Below are positions 24,404 through 34,318 of a DNA stretch of 64,000 nt, in pieces (position 1 is the stretch's first letter; each line of letters starts with the position of its first letter). The notes below the pieces were generated by a model. The model saw only the letters and a program-made list of their open reading frames with translations. It was not told the origin of the DNA and did not search any database. The position numbers and the translations under genes are program-made. Origin of the DNA: Salegentibacter salinarum (GTDB lineage Bacteria; Bacteroidota; Bacteroidia; Flavobacteriales; Flavobacteriaceae); NCBI RefSeq assembly GCF_900168115.1, contig NZ_FUZC01000009.1:62001-126000 (forward strand). Reading direction: 5' to 3'.

Positions 24404-25555
24404 TTAATCCAATTGCTTCTTCTCTAAAATCCCCTCATAAAACCTAATATTTTCCTCCACAACAACTTCAGTAGAAAATTTCTCAACCACCTGCTGCCTG
24501 GCCGCTTTCCCCATCTTTTCCGCGAGTTCCTGATTTTCGAGTAATTCCAGGGTTTTTTCGGCGTAGGTAATGTGGTCTTTAGAATCTACGGTATAGCCGG
24601 TTTTCCCGTCTTGCATCACTTCTTTCGCCCAGCCAATATCTGAAGTGACGAGTGCTTTTTCTATAGCCATTGCTTCCAGCCATGTCATTGGTAGGGCTTC
24701 GGCAAAGCTGGGCAAGACGATCACCGCTGCTTTGGCGATTTGTGCCTTTATTTCTTCGTAAGGCAGACTTCCTAACCAGGTGACTTTTTCCCCACTCTCA
24801 TCACCCAGTAGTTCCTCAAACAATGCGCGGGTAGATTTTCCGGTTTTGATATCGGGTACATCTCTACCGGCCATTACCAGGTGGGCTTTAGGATTCTGCT
24901 TATTGATAAGATTGAAGATCTCCGACAGTTCCAGCACTCCTTTTTTCCTGATAATACTACCGAAATAAAGAATAGTATCGGGTATCGGTTCTTTTCCTGT
25001 TGGTTTGAAAGCTTCTATATCAACTGAGTTAGGGATAACTTTTATTTCTTTTTTTAGATTGAAAATCTCCCTGGTTCTTTCAGCGGTAAATTTACTTACT
25101 GAAAGCAAATAATCTGCATTTTTTAAAGCCAGTTTCTCAAACCAGAAGTTCTTCTTCTTTTGCGGCCTATCCTCCAACCGACAAAAATAGGAATCGCTAC
25201 CGTTCATTCTTATCACCAGCGGACATTTCAATTTTATAAAAGCTGTTATTCCTGTCCAGTCTGGGGCTTCTAGGGCATCAATCTGCTCGTCCTGTATGAC
25301 TTTGTTTATATAGAACTCCAGATATTTTCGGTAGCGATACCAACCAAAGAAATTATAATGTAGTTGCTTGATAAAATAAAAACTGATGCCGTTTTCTTCA
25401 AAAACCCTATTCTTATCCTGCCCGTAAATAAAAACACTGATACCTACATCTCTTTTTACCATTTGTTCGGCCAGGTTTTTAATACTGGTGCCAAGTCCGC
25501 CGGAAGGAGTGGAGAGGAGGTGAGGGTATTCGGGAGTTAGGAAAGCGAGGTGCAT
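24404..25555 (-). CDS. Glycosyltransferase family 4
   Basis: A 383-residue GT-B glycosyltransferase. The N-terminal loop GGLGTSIKNLAEQ, the domain-junction YFGSIIRKKGVLEL, and the nucleotide-sugar binding EALPMTWLEAMA (EX7E) motif place it in GT4. The C-terminal residues extend to the usual length. It would add one sugar to a lipid-linked intermediate at the cytoplasmic membrane. It follows the GT-B-like gene at 25558 with a 2-base gap, so both are translated from one message. Confidence 0.88.
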   Translation of the reverse strand: MHLAFLTPEYPHLLSTPSGGLGTSIKNLAEQMVKRDVGISVFIYGQDKNRVFEENGISFYFIKQLHYNFFGWYRYRKYLEFYINKVIQDEQIDALEAPDWTGITAFIKLKCPLVIRMNGSDSYFCRLEDRPQKKKNFWFEKLALKNADYLLSVSKFTAERTREIFNLKKEIKVIPNSVDIEAFKPTGKEPIPDTILYFGSIIRKKGVLELSEIFNLINKQNPKAHLVMAGRDVPDIKTGKSTRALFEELLGDESGEKVTWLGSLPYEEIKAQIAKAAVIVLPSFAEALPMTWLEAMAIEKALVTSDIGWAKEVMQDGKTGYTVDSKDHITYAEKTLELLENQELAEKMGKAARQQVVEKFSTEVVVEENIRFYEGILEKKQLD

Positions 25556-25557
25556 AT

Positions 25558-27006
25558 TCAGTTAATTTCTACCGTAATTTTATTTAGTTGCTCCCATATT
25601 CTTTCCGATGCTTTATCTGCCGGTTCCCGGTTTATTTTTTTAAACCATTTAAGAGCTTTTTGGGCTTTTTCGTTAGGATTGGTTAAAGCTTCATTCAGTT
25701 TAGTCTTAATCTCCTCTTTTGAATTTAACCAGTAAACTTCATCCCCGTTAGGCATTGATCTAAAATGTACAAAATTATACACCTTTTCGTGACTCCAGTC
25801 AGTCTGGGTTTTATTTGTCGCCTCATAATTAATATACAGGCAGGGCTTTCCGAAAATCGCGAAATCAAATACCATCGAAGAAGCCAGGTTAACAACCGTC
25901 TCAGAATGCAGAATAGTGTTTATCTGCAGTTTTATATCTTGTTTGGTGGGAAGAATGGTATTCCATTCTTCTCCCGCCTTTTTCCAACCTGGAGCAATGG
26001 GGACTATAAGATTTTTATATTTTTCCAATATCTTTTCATACCTGTTAGATAAATCTACAGGACAACGCCTAAAAATAATACCCAGTTTATATCCTTTAAG
26101 ATTCATTTCTTCTACTACTTCCGACAAGTCATTAAGGTGTTGTGGATCATCGGGAGAAGTGGTGGAATCATCTCCGCTAAAACAGATATATTTCTTTGAA
26201 AGTTTAAGCCCATGTTCTTTAAAAAAGGTTTCCCGGTCTTGTCTTAGACTACTGTCGTAATGTGGTTCAAATTGCGGGCTTCCTGTTATAAATATTTGTT
26301 TCTCTTTGATATGTGGATAATAGCTGAGCAATTCCCTTTTCATATGTTCACTCCACACAAAGTATTTATCGGTTTCAACAACCAGAGTGGCTTTGGGTAG
26401 ATTATCCCAGGAGAAGATAAAGGTGCTGGTTGGAATTCCTAAATCCTGTGAGGCGGTAAGAGGTGCAATTGCATTTACCGGTCGCTGATTCGTGCAAAAT
26501 ACCATATCGGGTTTTTCTTTTTCTAAAGCTGCTTTGCAGTTTTTATAAAATTCACCCTTCCTTTCGGAAACTTTCATTTTTTGACGAAGCCTTTGCAAGC
26601 CTTTTGGTCCTTTATGAGTTTTAATAAAGGATCTTACTATTGTATTTTTAATAATGTCTTTAAAACCTTTATTAGATGCAGGAAATTTATAAGTTTGGTA
26701 AACCGGATCATTAAACTTCTGGGTAAAATGATCCAGTTCTGCTTCTATTTTTGCTCTTTTTAGCAAATCGGTTTTAGGCCTGGGTTTTCCTGTTAGTTTT
26801 ATTTCTTGAAATCCCAACTCTCCAAGATCAAAAGGGGTATGATTCCAGAATATTACTTCCCAGCCCAATTCTTCTGCAGTTTTCACAAAGGAGGTGAAAG
26901 CGAAATTCCTAAGGCCGACACCATCTGGAAGTAGAATAAATATTTTTTTTGAATTATGCAAAATAGAATGATACGTTTTATTCGTCAAATATAATAAATT
27001 AGCCAT
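25558..27006 (-). CDS. GT-B-fold glycosyl- or glycerophosphotransferase-like protein
   Basis: A 482-residue soluble protein not clearly placed in a named family. It has a Rossmann-like N-terminus (KIFILLPDGVGLRNFAFTSF) and a middle TNQRPVNAIAPLTASQDLGIP segment. The C-terminal half, with TGSPQFEPHYD, SGDDSTTSPDDPQHL and NLASSMVFDFAIFGKPCLYINY, resembles the donor-binding half of GT-B enzymes and of CDP-glycerol glycerophosphotransferase-like proteins. Homologues sit in surface-carbohydrate loci. The first 17 residues before the conserved strand may be extra; no internal ATG suggests a later start. Confidence 0.6.
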   Translation of the reverse strand: MANLLYLTNKTYHSILHNSKKIFILLPDGVGLRNFAFTSFVKTAEELGWEVIFWNHTPFDLGELGFQEIKLTGKPRPKTDLLKRAKIEAELDHFTQKFNDPVYQTYKFPASNKGFKDIIKNTIVRSFIKTHKGPKGLQRLRQKMKVSERKGEFYKNCKAALEKEKPDMVFCTNQRPVNAIAPLTASQDLGIPTSTFIFSWDNLPKATLVVETDKYFVWSEHMKRELLSYYPHIKEKQIFITGSPQFEPHYDSSLRQDRETFFKEHGLKLSKKYICFSGDDSTTSPDDPQHLNDLSEVVEEMNLKGYKLGIIFRRCPVDLSNRYEKILEKYKNLIVPIAPGWKKAGEEWNTILPTKQDIKLQINTILHSETVVNLASSMVFDFAIFGKPCLYINYEATNKTQTDWSHEKVYNFVHFRSMPNGDEVYWLNSKEEIKTKLNEALTNPNEKAQKALKWFKKINREPADKASERIWEQLNKITVEIN

Positions 27007-27051
27007 CTTGGCCTTATATAATAAAACTCAGTAATAATTCAGAAAATAAAC

Positions 27052-28521
27052 TTGACTAGTTCTACTTTTAAATTTCATGGTCTGGCAATTTTTGGTGCAG
27101 CCATTCTGTTTTTAGTGATTTCACCATATAAATTAGCTTTTAGTCCTGATTCCATAGTTTATATGGAGGTTGCTGAAAATCTAATTTCGGGGAATGGAAT
27201 TACCAATAATGAGGGGAATCTCGTAAATCACTGGCCTCCTTTATTTCCTCTTTTTATCTCGTTTGTAGCCCTATTATTTAATACAGATGTTCTTAATGCG
27301 GGATTAATACTGCAGATTTTTCTGTTTTATTTATTCCTACTGGTCAATATGAAAATCCTGCTCCAGCTGAAAGTTAACTACAGGCTTATTTTGCTCTTTG
27401 GATTATGCCTTATATTATCTCAGGTCACCATCAATTTTCTTAATTTTTTATCTGAGGGACTCTTTTTAGTTTTTCTTAGTTTTTCTTTTTATTTCTTTCT
27501 CAGATGGGATCAAGCAGGAAAATCTTTAAACTTCTATCTCTGTGCTATTGCTTGTGGGTTATTCTTTTTAACCAGATATGCGGGAATTGCTTTTTTAGGT
27601 TGTTATTTAATTTTTATTCTATTTTTAGATAGGGGGAAAGTAGTTCAGAGGTTAAAAAATTTACTGAAGTTTCTACTCAATTTTGCATTGGTGATTTCTC
27701 CCTGGTTTATTTATCAAGTTTTCTTTGATACACCACCCGGAGGAAGAAAAATTGCAATACACCTTATCCCTTTTGCGAAAATTCAGGATATGTTTATCAC
27801 CTTTGGATATTGGTTTCTTGGTAGTAAGTTGGCAATTGTTTTGTTTGGAGGAGTTTTAATTATTTATATACTAAGATTAAAACTCATAAGGTTTTATGCT
27901 CTGAAGACTTTTAAAACAAACCGGTCTGCTGTTTCTTTAATTTTACTTTTTTTATTTTTATATCCTCTTTTTTTAATAGTTTCTATTTCATTCTTTGATT
28001 CGTGGACTCCTATGACAAATAGGATGTTATCTCCTTTGCTTGGCTTTATCCTTATCTTATTCTTTTTGTTTTTTCAGAACTTCTGGGAAAATAGAAATAT
28101 TAAATTGGTATTTGTAGGTATTGCTTTTCTCTTTTTAAGCTTTTGCTCGTCTCTGTTTCCTGTTGTGAATAATCATTATTTATATGGAGGTGGATATGCA
28201 AAAAAAATGTGGGTGGATTCTGAAGTTATCTCTTTTTTAAAAGAACAAAGTTTTAATAATCCAGTTTATTCTAATGGAATCGAATTGGGAAAACTTCATC
28301 TAAGAAAGGATTTTAAATTACTTCCGGGTAAAAATGATAGGTTAAAATTGAACAATTTAAAGGAAAAAATATGTGAAGGCGAAGCTTATATTGTTTTCTT
28401 TAATAAAGTTAATTGGAGGAATTATTTGGTTAATGCTGAGACATTGGTGAAGACCTTTAAGAAAGATGATATTATTTGTTTAGAAGATGGTTTTGTAATT
28501 AAAAGAATTATCGCTGAATAA
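27052..28521 (+). CDS. GT-C-type membrane glycosyltransferase (ArnT/PMT-like)
   Basis: A 489-residue protein with about ten to twelve membrane helices and a short soluble C-terminus (from about 380). The first periplasmic loop has an [15 protein letters not shown] segment with the acidic residue expected of GT-C enzymes that use polyprenyl-phosphate sugars, followed by [11 protein letters not shown]. It would transfer a sugar from a lipid carrier outside the membrane. The start is TTG (27052). Its last 14 bases overlap, tail to tail, a GT2 gene of the polyprenyl-phosphate-sugar-synthase type, which probably makes its donor. Base composition becomes visibly more AT-rich from here to about 49 kb. 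Confidence 0.75.
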   Translation: MTSSTFKFHGLAIFGAAILFLVISPYKLAFSPDSIVYMEVAENLISGNGITNNEGNLVNHWPPLFPLFISFVALLFNTDVLNAGLILQIFLFYLFLLVNMKILLQLKVNYRLILLFGLCLILSQVTINFLNFLSEGLFLVFLSFSFYFFLRWDQAGKSLNFYLCAIACGLFFLTRYAGIAFLGCYLIFILFLDRGKVVQRLKNLLKFLLNFALVISPWFIYQVFFDTPPGGRKIAIHLIPFAKIQDMFITFGYWFLGSKLAIVLFGGVLIIYILRLKLIRFYALKTFKTNRSAVSLILLFLFLYPLFLIVSISFFDSWTPMTNRMLSPLLGFILILFFLFFQNFWENRNIKLVFVGIAFLFLSFCSSLFPVVNNHYLYGGGYAKKMWVDSEVISFLKEQSFNNPVYSNGIELGKLHLRKDFKLLPGKNDRLKLNNLKEKICEGEAYIVFFNKVNWRNYLVNAETLVKTFKKDDIICLEDGFVIKRIIAE

Positions 28522-29224
28522 TATTATACTTAAAAACGCACCATAAGGCTCGCAATCCGTCCTTCCAGTTGATCTTTTTTCCTTCTTCATAAGTTCGTCC
28601 GTAATAGGAAATTCCAACTTCGTAAATCCTAATACCTGGAATTCTACTGGTCTTAGCCGTAACCTCCGGTTCAAAACCGAAACGCTTTTCTTTAAGTTCT
28701 AAAGCTTTTAGAGTATCAGCCCTGAAAAGCTTATAACAGGTTTCCATATCTGTTAAATTGAGGTTTGTGAAGGCATTGCTTAAAAATGTTAGCAATTTGT
28801 TGCCTATAGAATGCCAGAAAAAAAGAATTCTGTGTGGATTTCCCCCCATGAACCTTGAACCATAAACTACATCAGCTTTTCCTGCCATAATAGGTTTTAG
28901 TAGATGATTATATTCTGTAGGATCATATTCTAAATCAGCGTCCTGTATTATAATATAATCTCCTGTAGCAAGTTTGATGGCTTTATGCAGAGCCGTCCCT
29001 TTTCCCTCGTTGAATTCCTGATTATGCAAAATAATTGAAAGTTCGGGATTAGAAGTTATAAATTTTTCTATTAACTGTCGGGTCCTGTCTGTCGAAGCAT
29101 CATTTACAACTACTATTTCTTTTAGTAAAGAAAAATCCAGCGTTACATCACGAATCACTTCTAATAAGAGAATAATAGTTTTCTCTTCGTTAAAAGCTGG
29201 AACAAGAATTGATAATTTTTTCAA
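28508..29224 (-). CDS. GT2 polyprenyl-phosphate sugar synthase-like (DPM1-like)
   Basis: A 238-residue GT-A glycosyltransferase without the C-terminal membrane helices of DpmA/ArnC. Marks are [24 protein letters not shown], the DADLE metal site (95-99), VYGSRFMGG, and a conserved [10 protein letters not shown] segment typical of dolichyl-phosphate mannose synthase-like proteins. It should charge polyprenyl phosphate with a sugar. It converges with, and overlaps, the GT-C gene that could use the product. Confidence 0.88.
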   Translation of the reverse strand: MKKLSILVPAFNEEKTIILLLEVIRDVTLDFSLLKEIVVVNDASTDRTRQLIEKFITSNPELSIILHNQEFNEGKGTALHKAIKLATGDYIIIQDADLEYDPTEYNHLLKPIMAGKADVVYGSRFMGGNPHRILFFWHSIGNKLLTFLSNAFTNLNLTDMETCYKLFRADTLKALELKEKRFGFEPEVTAKTSRIPGIRIYEVGISYYGRTYEEGKKINWKDGLRALWCVFKYNIIQR

Positions 29225-29328
29225 AGAGGTTATTTTGTGACAAATATATCTTTTTATCTAAAAAATATTTTAGAACATAAATTATTATATTTCTACATAT
29301 GGTAGTAAACCGTGTATAAATAAACTTT

Positions 29329-30132
29329 TTATGTTTGAAGATCCTGTTGGAAAATCTTGAAAGCCTCATCTCGACTTTTTTTATCTCGTAAATAATCCTC
29401 AATTAATCCCTGTTCAATATAGTGATAGATAATACGAAGTTTTTCAGGTGTTAAGTTTTTAATCTTACATAACCGACCCTCGCCTTGCTGCTCGATAATT
29501 TGAATTTTAGTGGTTGAATACTCCTCCAAGACCTTTGGTAAAAGTTTGCCGCCTTTAATAATGGTCTTATTCCCGATGTCGTGAAGAGTATCTCCCTTTG
29601 ATATTGCCGGGCGAAATTGATGAAGGATATCCCCACGATCAACTTCAGTAGATGCTAGATGAATAGTTCCACCAATACATTCAGGTTCCTTGTAGTAGAA
29701 TGGGAAGAGATTAGTGGCAGAACCCCGATAATAGGGTGAAAGCCCTAAATGCAAATTAATTATAAGCCCGGAATATTTATTGAGAAGTTCCTTTTTAATA
29801 ATTGAAGTTCCAAAAAGAAGGATATAGTCTACTTCTGCCTTTTCTATTTCCGCTTTAACCTTTTTTGAGTTAATACTTCCGTGATCAATCTCTAACAAAT
29901 TCGATTTTATTGGAAAATTAGTATAGTCACCAAAATAATCTTTTTCTGAATTTTTCCTTTTCAGAAAATGATTTTTAATAAATTCTGCATCTTCTTCTCT
30001 AAGAGAATCCGTAGCGGTAATCGTGGGAGATTTCTTTTCAGTAATAATTAGTTTAAGGTCCAGTTGTTTTGCCACGCAGTGGGCTATGTATTTATGCCTT
30101 AGATTATCACTTGTGAGTAAAGCTATTTTCAT
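29329..30132 (-). CDS. Sugar N-formyltransferase-like protein
   Basis: A 267-residue protein with a methionyl-tRNA-formyltransferase-type catalytic domain. Asn126 and His128 in NLHLGLSPYYRG and Asp165 in STEVDRGD match the Asn/His/Asp triad of the family. The RNA-binding C-terminal domain of Fmt is missing. In surface-polysaccharide loci such enzymes formylate amino sugars using N10-formyl-tetrahydrofolate. No sugar aminotransferase is present in the window. Its start overlaps the deacetylase gene by 26 bases. It is the last gene of the minus-strand unit that also holds the deacetylase and a sulfotransferase. Confidence 0.8.
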   Translation of the reverse strand: MKIALLTSDNLRHKYIAHCVAKQLDLKLIITEKKSPTITATDSLREEDAEFIKNHFLKRKNSEKDYFGDYTNFPIKSNLLEIDHGSINSKKVKAEIEKAEVDYILLFGTSIIKKELLNKYSGLIINLHLGLSPYYRGSATNLFPFYYKEPECIGGTIHLASTEVDRGDILHQFRPAISKGDTLHDIGNKTIIKGGKLLPKVLEEYSTTKIQIIEQQGEGRLCKIKNLTPEKLRIIYHYIEQGLIEDYLRDKKSRDEAFKIFQQDLQT

Positions 30133-31078
30133 AGGTATGCCATTTTCTTAAATTCGCACTTTCAAACGGATTTCGGTTTTTAAAAAGATCGTTTTTTCCG
30201 CCGGGTAAATCATTACAGTCATATCTGGCCAAAAGCAAACTGTCGTCCTGTAAGGAATTATTTGCACCTCTCTCCATGGTAAAACCAAGTTTAAAACCTG
30301 AATTTTTTAAGAGATTCCCAATACCCTCGCAGGAATCCCGGGACCCGTAAGGATAACTTAAGGCTTTTGCCTTTTTTCCGAATTTCTCTAAAAAGAAATC
30401 CTGGGTATTTTGCATTTCCTTTCTTATTTCCGAAGCTTTAAGCCGCCCAAGAGGTAAATGCCCGTGGGAATGTGAGGCTAAAACACCTTCGGTATATAGT
30501 TTATGTAGCATTTCTTCTGAAAAATACAGTTCCTCTGCCACCTTTTTTTCTTCAAAATACTTTGTAAATAAAGGATCAATAAACTCTTTCTGTTCTATAA
30601 TACTTAACCTGAAATTCAGAAAATACTTTAAAATGGCATTTTCTTCAGTATCATAATTATAATGCTGTAAAGCAGCCTTTTTTTCATTCCCTGTCAGAAT
30701 TTCAGTGTTTAATTTTTGTAACAGGATTTCAGGAGCTACGTACGATCGCAATAAATGAATTTTATGGACTAGAGAAACTTTTTCCTCACTGAAGTTTGAA
30801 GTGTTTATAAAAAATATATAGGGAATCCCCATTTCTTCCAGGATTGGTTTTGCCAGCTCATACTGTTCTTTTAGACCATCATCAAATGTGATTAAGAAAT
30901 AATTTTTATCCAATGGTGTTTCCTTGTAACTCAGCAATTCGTCCTGGGAAATAAAAGCTCCATAATTCGACAACTGCTCTAATTGAAACTTAAATTGGGC
31001 GGGAGTAAGCCCGAAAACACTCGGATATGGCGTAGAGAAATTTTCGCGGATATAATGGTAGTTCGAGACTATGAGCAT
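30107..31078 (-). CDS. Polysaccharide deacetylase family protein
   Basis: A 323-residue NodB-domain protein. The first motif TFDDG (64-68) and a later SHSHGH (202-207) give the two histidines and the aspartate of the metal site, and SYPYGSRD near 270 is the third motif. The spacing between motifs 1 and 2 is longer than in short NodB enzymes, with an insert at about 100-190. There is no signal peptide, so it acts in the cytoplasm or on precursors. The start ATG (31078) follows the sulfotransferase stop by 14 bases. Confidence 0.83.
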   Translation of the reverse strand: MLIVSNYHYIRENFSTPYPSVFGLTPAQFKFQLEQLSNYGAFISQDELLSYKETPLDKNYFLITFDDGLKEQYELAKPILEEMGIPYIFFINTSNFSEEKVSLVHKIHLLRSYVAPEILLQKLNTEILTGNEKKAALQHYNYDTEENAILKYFLNFRLSIIEQKEFIDPLFTKYFEEKKVAEELYFSEEMLHKLYTEGVLASHSHGHLPLGRLKASEIRKEMQNTQDFFLEKFGKKAKALSYPYGSRDSCEGIGNLLKNSGFKLGFTMERGANNSLQDDSLLLARYDCNDLPGGKNDLFKNRNPFESANLRKWHTYENSFTHK

Positions 31079-31092
31079 TGGATAATGGGGGT

Positions 31093-31908
31093 TTATTTAC
31101 TTAAAAGATTTTCTATTAAGCTTATTTCCTGTGGGGTGAAGATCTTTTGGTATTTACTATTTGTTTTTTTGAGGATTCCCCATGTATTTACTTTTTGTTT
31201 AAAGCTTTTCGAATATTCCAGCTCAAGAAAATTACATAATTTAGCTAGAAATACAGCAGGATTGTCTACTAAATCTTCGTAATAAACTTCACAATACCTA
31301 AACCTTCTAAGGTTTACCTTATCTATTTGAAGATTGTTATAATAAGTTACATACTCTTTTATTAATTCTGCTTTTTCTTTCTTTTTAAAAATTTCCGGTT
31401 GATTTTTATATTTCCATTTATAGGAATAGAACGAAGCGATTACTGCTTTTGGATCCCTATCCAGCCAGATAATATATGGGTTATCAAATATTTCCTCGAG
31501 AAACCTCCATCTACTGGGCCCTGTAAGTTTCGTAATAAATCTTTCTCCTATTTGGTAGCGATTGATTTTCTTAACTGCATCCTGTGCATTTAGTATATCC
31601 TGTTCATTGAAATTTTTTGGATTAAAGCGAAAATTTCTAATGTAATGCGCCCAAAAGGGAAAAGATTCGGCAGGTCTGGGAAATTTTTGTCTGGATCTAG
31701 TGAATTTTTCAATGACACCAATTGTCTGGAAATTATTTAATAGAGATAGCCAGGGATGATTTGGGTATTTATTTAGATAAGTAGAAACCCAAAAAAGATC
31801 TTGATGTAAGGCCAGAATATCATTTAATAAAGTGGTACCACTTTTTCCGGGTCCAAGAATTATTATAGCATCTTTAATTTTCATATACTTCTCAAAAGGT
31901 AGTTGCAA
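31093..31908 (-). CDS. Sulfotransferase family protein (P-loop)
   Basis: A 271-residue protein with the 5'-phosphosulfate loop GPGKSGTT (19-26) and a 3'-phosphate loop in WLDRDPKAVIASFYSYKWK, both typical of PAPS-dependent sulfotransferases. It would sulfate a sugar. The first eight residues precede the conserved MKIKDAIII start, so the ATG at 31884 is a good alternative. It is the first gene of the unit sulfotransferase, deacetylase, formyltransferase. PAPS-making genes are not in the window. Confidence 0.8.
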   Translation of the reverse strand: MQLPFEKYMKIKDAIIILGPGKSGTTLLNDILALHQDLFWVSTYLNKYPNHPWLSLLNNFQTIGVIEKFTRSRQKFPRPAESFPFWAHYIRNFRFNPKNFNEQDILNAQDAVKKINRYQIGERFITKLTGPSRWRFLEEIFDNPYIIWLDRDPKAVIASFYSYKWKYKNQPEIFKKKEKAELIKEYVTYYNNLQIDKVNLRRFRYCEVYYEDLVDNPAVFLAKLCNFLELEYSKSFKQKVNTWGILKKTNSKYQKIFTPQEISLIENLLSK

Positions 31909-31964
31909 TCTATTTAAATTATAAATACAAATAAAAATATTGTTACTTTGAGAAAAAACTTCTA

Positions 31965-32912
31965 ATGTCTGAAATCTGCGTTAGTATCTTTATGCTCACC
32001 TATAATCAGGAAAATTTCATTGCGCAGGCGATAGAAGGTGTTTTAATACAGGAAACAAATTTTAGCTATCAACTCGTTATTGGTGATGATTGCAGTACCG
32101 ACAAAACAATGGAAATTTGCAGTAATTATGCCTCCAAACATCCAAAAAAAATAAAATTATTACTCAATGAGAAGAATATAGGTATAGGGGCAAACTACGT
32201 TAAAACCTATGCAGAATGCGACGGAAAGTATGTTGCAATTTGCGATGGAGACGATTATTGGATAGATCCAAATAAACTGCAGAAACAGGTAGATTTTTTA
32301 GAGGAAAATCCTGATTATAAAATTATTTACACTAATAATTATAGTCTTTTTCCATCAGGTAAGAAAACTGGACCCAAAAAAGATGACCGCCCCTTAACAA
32401 CTGATTTTCAAGATTTAGTTTTAGGTAATTATATGGCTTCCGTAACAGTATTATTCAAAAACACACCGCTTACATACAAGATGAAAAAATGGATACCGAC
32501 TTCTGCTTATGGTGATTGGCCAACTTATTTACTTGTACTCAACAGGGGAGGAAAAATTTTTTTCATGAATGAACCCACTGCCGTTTATAGAAAAGATTTC
32601 GGGACTTCTACAGAATTAAGAAAGACAAAGAGTAAAATGGGGAAAATAAATCTTTCTATACTTGAAATGTTATTGGATGATGAAACTTTCAAAAAAAGGA
32701 AGGAGATTCTTAAGGCCGCTATCTACAGATTGAAATTAGGATTGATAGGAAGCCTTAATAAAGAACATAATTTTTACGATTCTTTCCTTTTGCTAATTCG
32801 CTTAAGTTTGGAAAAGGGAGATTGGGTAATACTCCGTCGCTATATATCTTCTTTAAAACGTACTTTAGTTCTTTTATCCCGACTTGATAAGTATTCTTTA
32901 AATTCTAAGTAA
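31965..32912 (+). CDS. Glycosyltransferase family 2
   Basis: A 315-residue GT-A transferase. Marks are SIFMLTYNQENFI, the IGDDCSTDKT segment (40-47) and the DGDD metal site (94-97). The acceptor side is not conserved and the sugar cannot be named. It ends in TAATG, sharing one base with the start of the next gene, so the two are coupled. It is divergent from the sulfotransferase gene over a 56-base gap. Confidence 0.87.
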   Translation: MSEICVSIFMLTYNQENFIAQAIEGVLIQETNFSYQLVIGDDCSTDKTMEICSNYASKHPKKIKLLLNEKNIGIGANYVKTYAECDGKYVAICDGDDYWIDPNKLQKQVDFLEENPDYKIIYTNNYSLFPSGKKTGPKKDDRPLTTDFQDLVLGNYMASVTVLFKNTPLTYKMKKWIPTSAYGDWPTYLLVLNRGGKIFFMNEPTAVYRKDFGTSTELRKTKSKMGKINLSILEMLLDDETFKKRKEILKAAIYRLKLGLIGSLNKEHNFYDSFLLLIRLSLEKGDWVILRRYISSLKRTLVLLSRLDKYSLNSK

Positions 32913-33934
32913 TGACTGATGTTCAAAATATCTTAGTCGCTACAAACCAATTGAATAAAATAGGAGGTTCCGAAACTTTCGCATTTTCATTGATTGAAGA
33001 ATTAAAGAAAAGGGAATTTGTTGTCGAATATTTTACTTTTTTAAAAGGTGCCGTCTCGCAGCAAATTGAAGAAAAGTTAGGTGTACAATTTATGTCAAGA
33101 AAGAAATATGATCTTATTCTGGCTAATCATCAAACTTGCATAGAACTTCTTTTTACACGTGGATATATTATACAAATATGTCATGGAATTTTCCCTTATC
33201 TCGAGCAGCCTTCAAAATATGCAGATTTTCATATCGCAATTTCCCAGGAGGTTCAGGATCATTTGAAGAAGAAAAATTTTAAGTCAAGAAAGATTTATAA
33301 CGGTATTGACTGTGAAAGATTCAAACCGGAAAAAAAAATTAAACCTAAACTAACAACAATTTTAAGTTTATGTCAGTCAAATTCTGCAAATGCAATAATT
33401 AAAGAAATATGTAGAGAGCATAATCTTTCTCTGCTGGTTATTAATAAGTTTGAAACACAGGTGTGGGAGGTAGAGAAGGCCATTAATAAGTCTGATTTGG
33501 TAATTGGTTTGGGTCGCTCAATCTATGAAGCAATGGCCAGTGGGAGGCCCGTTGTAATCTATGATCATAGACCATATTCTAAATCTTTTGGAGATGGATA
33601 TTTAGATGCAAATAATATAAAGGAAAGTATTAAGAATAATTGTTCGGGCAGAAGATTTAAATTTCAATTTTCTAAAGGAGATCTGGTAACGGAAATTTTT
33701 AAATATGATTTAAAAACGGGAGATTTTTTAAGAAACTTTGCGTTAAAAAATTTGAATATAACTTCTATGGTTGATGAATATCTGGAAATATTTTTAGCGG
33801 AACAGGAAAAGAATAGAGGATTTAAACGAGATTTCAGAAAATTAATGTACTCTATGGGAATCAATAAAAAAAAGAAGGTACAAGCACTAAAGAGACAGAT
33901 GGCGAAAATACTTGCTTATTTTGTTAGAAAATAA
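32912..33934 (+). CDS. Short glycosyltransferase family 4-like protein
   Basis: A 340-residue GT-B protein. GGSETFAFSLIEEL at the N-terminus, the NGID linker motif (130-133) and GRSIYEAMASGRPVV (EX7E-like, from 201) indicate GT4. The region between 145 and 190 is shorter than usual, and the C-terminal domain is also short, with a basic tail. It may be a degenerate GT4, but the reading frame is intact. Downstream is a 384-base unassigned gap. Confidence 0.75.
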   Translation: MTDVQNILVATNQLNKIGGSETFAFSLIEELKKREFVVEYFTFLKGAVSQQIEEKLGVQFMSRKKYDLILANHQTCIELLFTRGYIIQICHGIFPYLEQPSKYADFHIAISQEVQDHLKKKNFKSRKIYNGIDCERFKPEKKIKPKLTTILSLCQSNSANAIIKEICREHNLSLLVINKFETQVWEVEKAINKSDLVIGLGRSIYEAMASGRPVVIYDHRPYSKSFGDGYLDANNIKESIKNNCSGRRFKFQFSKGDLVTEIFKYDLKTGDFLRNFALKNLNITSMVDEYLEIFLAEQEKNRGFKRDFRKLMYSMGINKKKKVQALKRQMAKILAYFVRK

Positions 33935-34318
33935 CAGTGAAGATTTCCTTGATTCTTTATGCTAAGCTTATTTACCATCATTTAAATAACTGATGTCCTT
34001 TATAGGGTTAGATAATTTTCTGTAAGTATAGTATGGGTTCCGGAAAGGAAAAAATAAGATATGGCTTTTTTTGCTAAAGGAAAATCCTGTATTTTAACTG
34101 AAAATTATGGTTTAAACATCCCAAAATTTTAAACTTTGAGTGACAAAAAGTTGATTGAACTCAACTTCACAGAAATCTGGTAGTACATTTTATTGGTTAA
34201 GCGGGATATTGTAATTGTTTATATAATTCTCGATACTGTGATGTTTACCTGGGGTGGTTTTCCAATACCCTAGGGATTGCTATAAAGCTCTTTTTAAATC
34301 GGACTGAAAGAATTATAT
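33935..34318. other. 384-base gap without recognised features
   Basis: The gap lies between the convergent ends of the short GT4 and an FkbM gene. It is AT-rich, with no ORF of useful length, no copy of the palindromic family and no convincing terminator; only a short GTTGA/TCAAC hairpin near 34151-34166 was noticed. Confidence 0.5.

Noticed and set aside
30983-31282. Plus-strand ORF across the deacetylase/sulfotransferase junction
   Set aside because: Antisense shadow of two genes with recognisable catalytic motifs.
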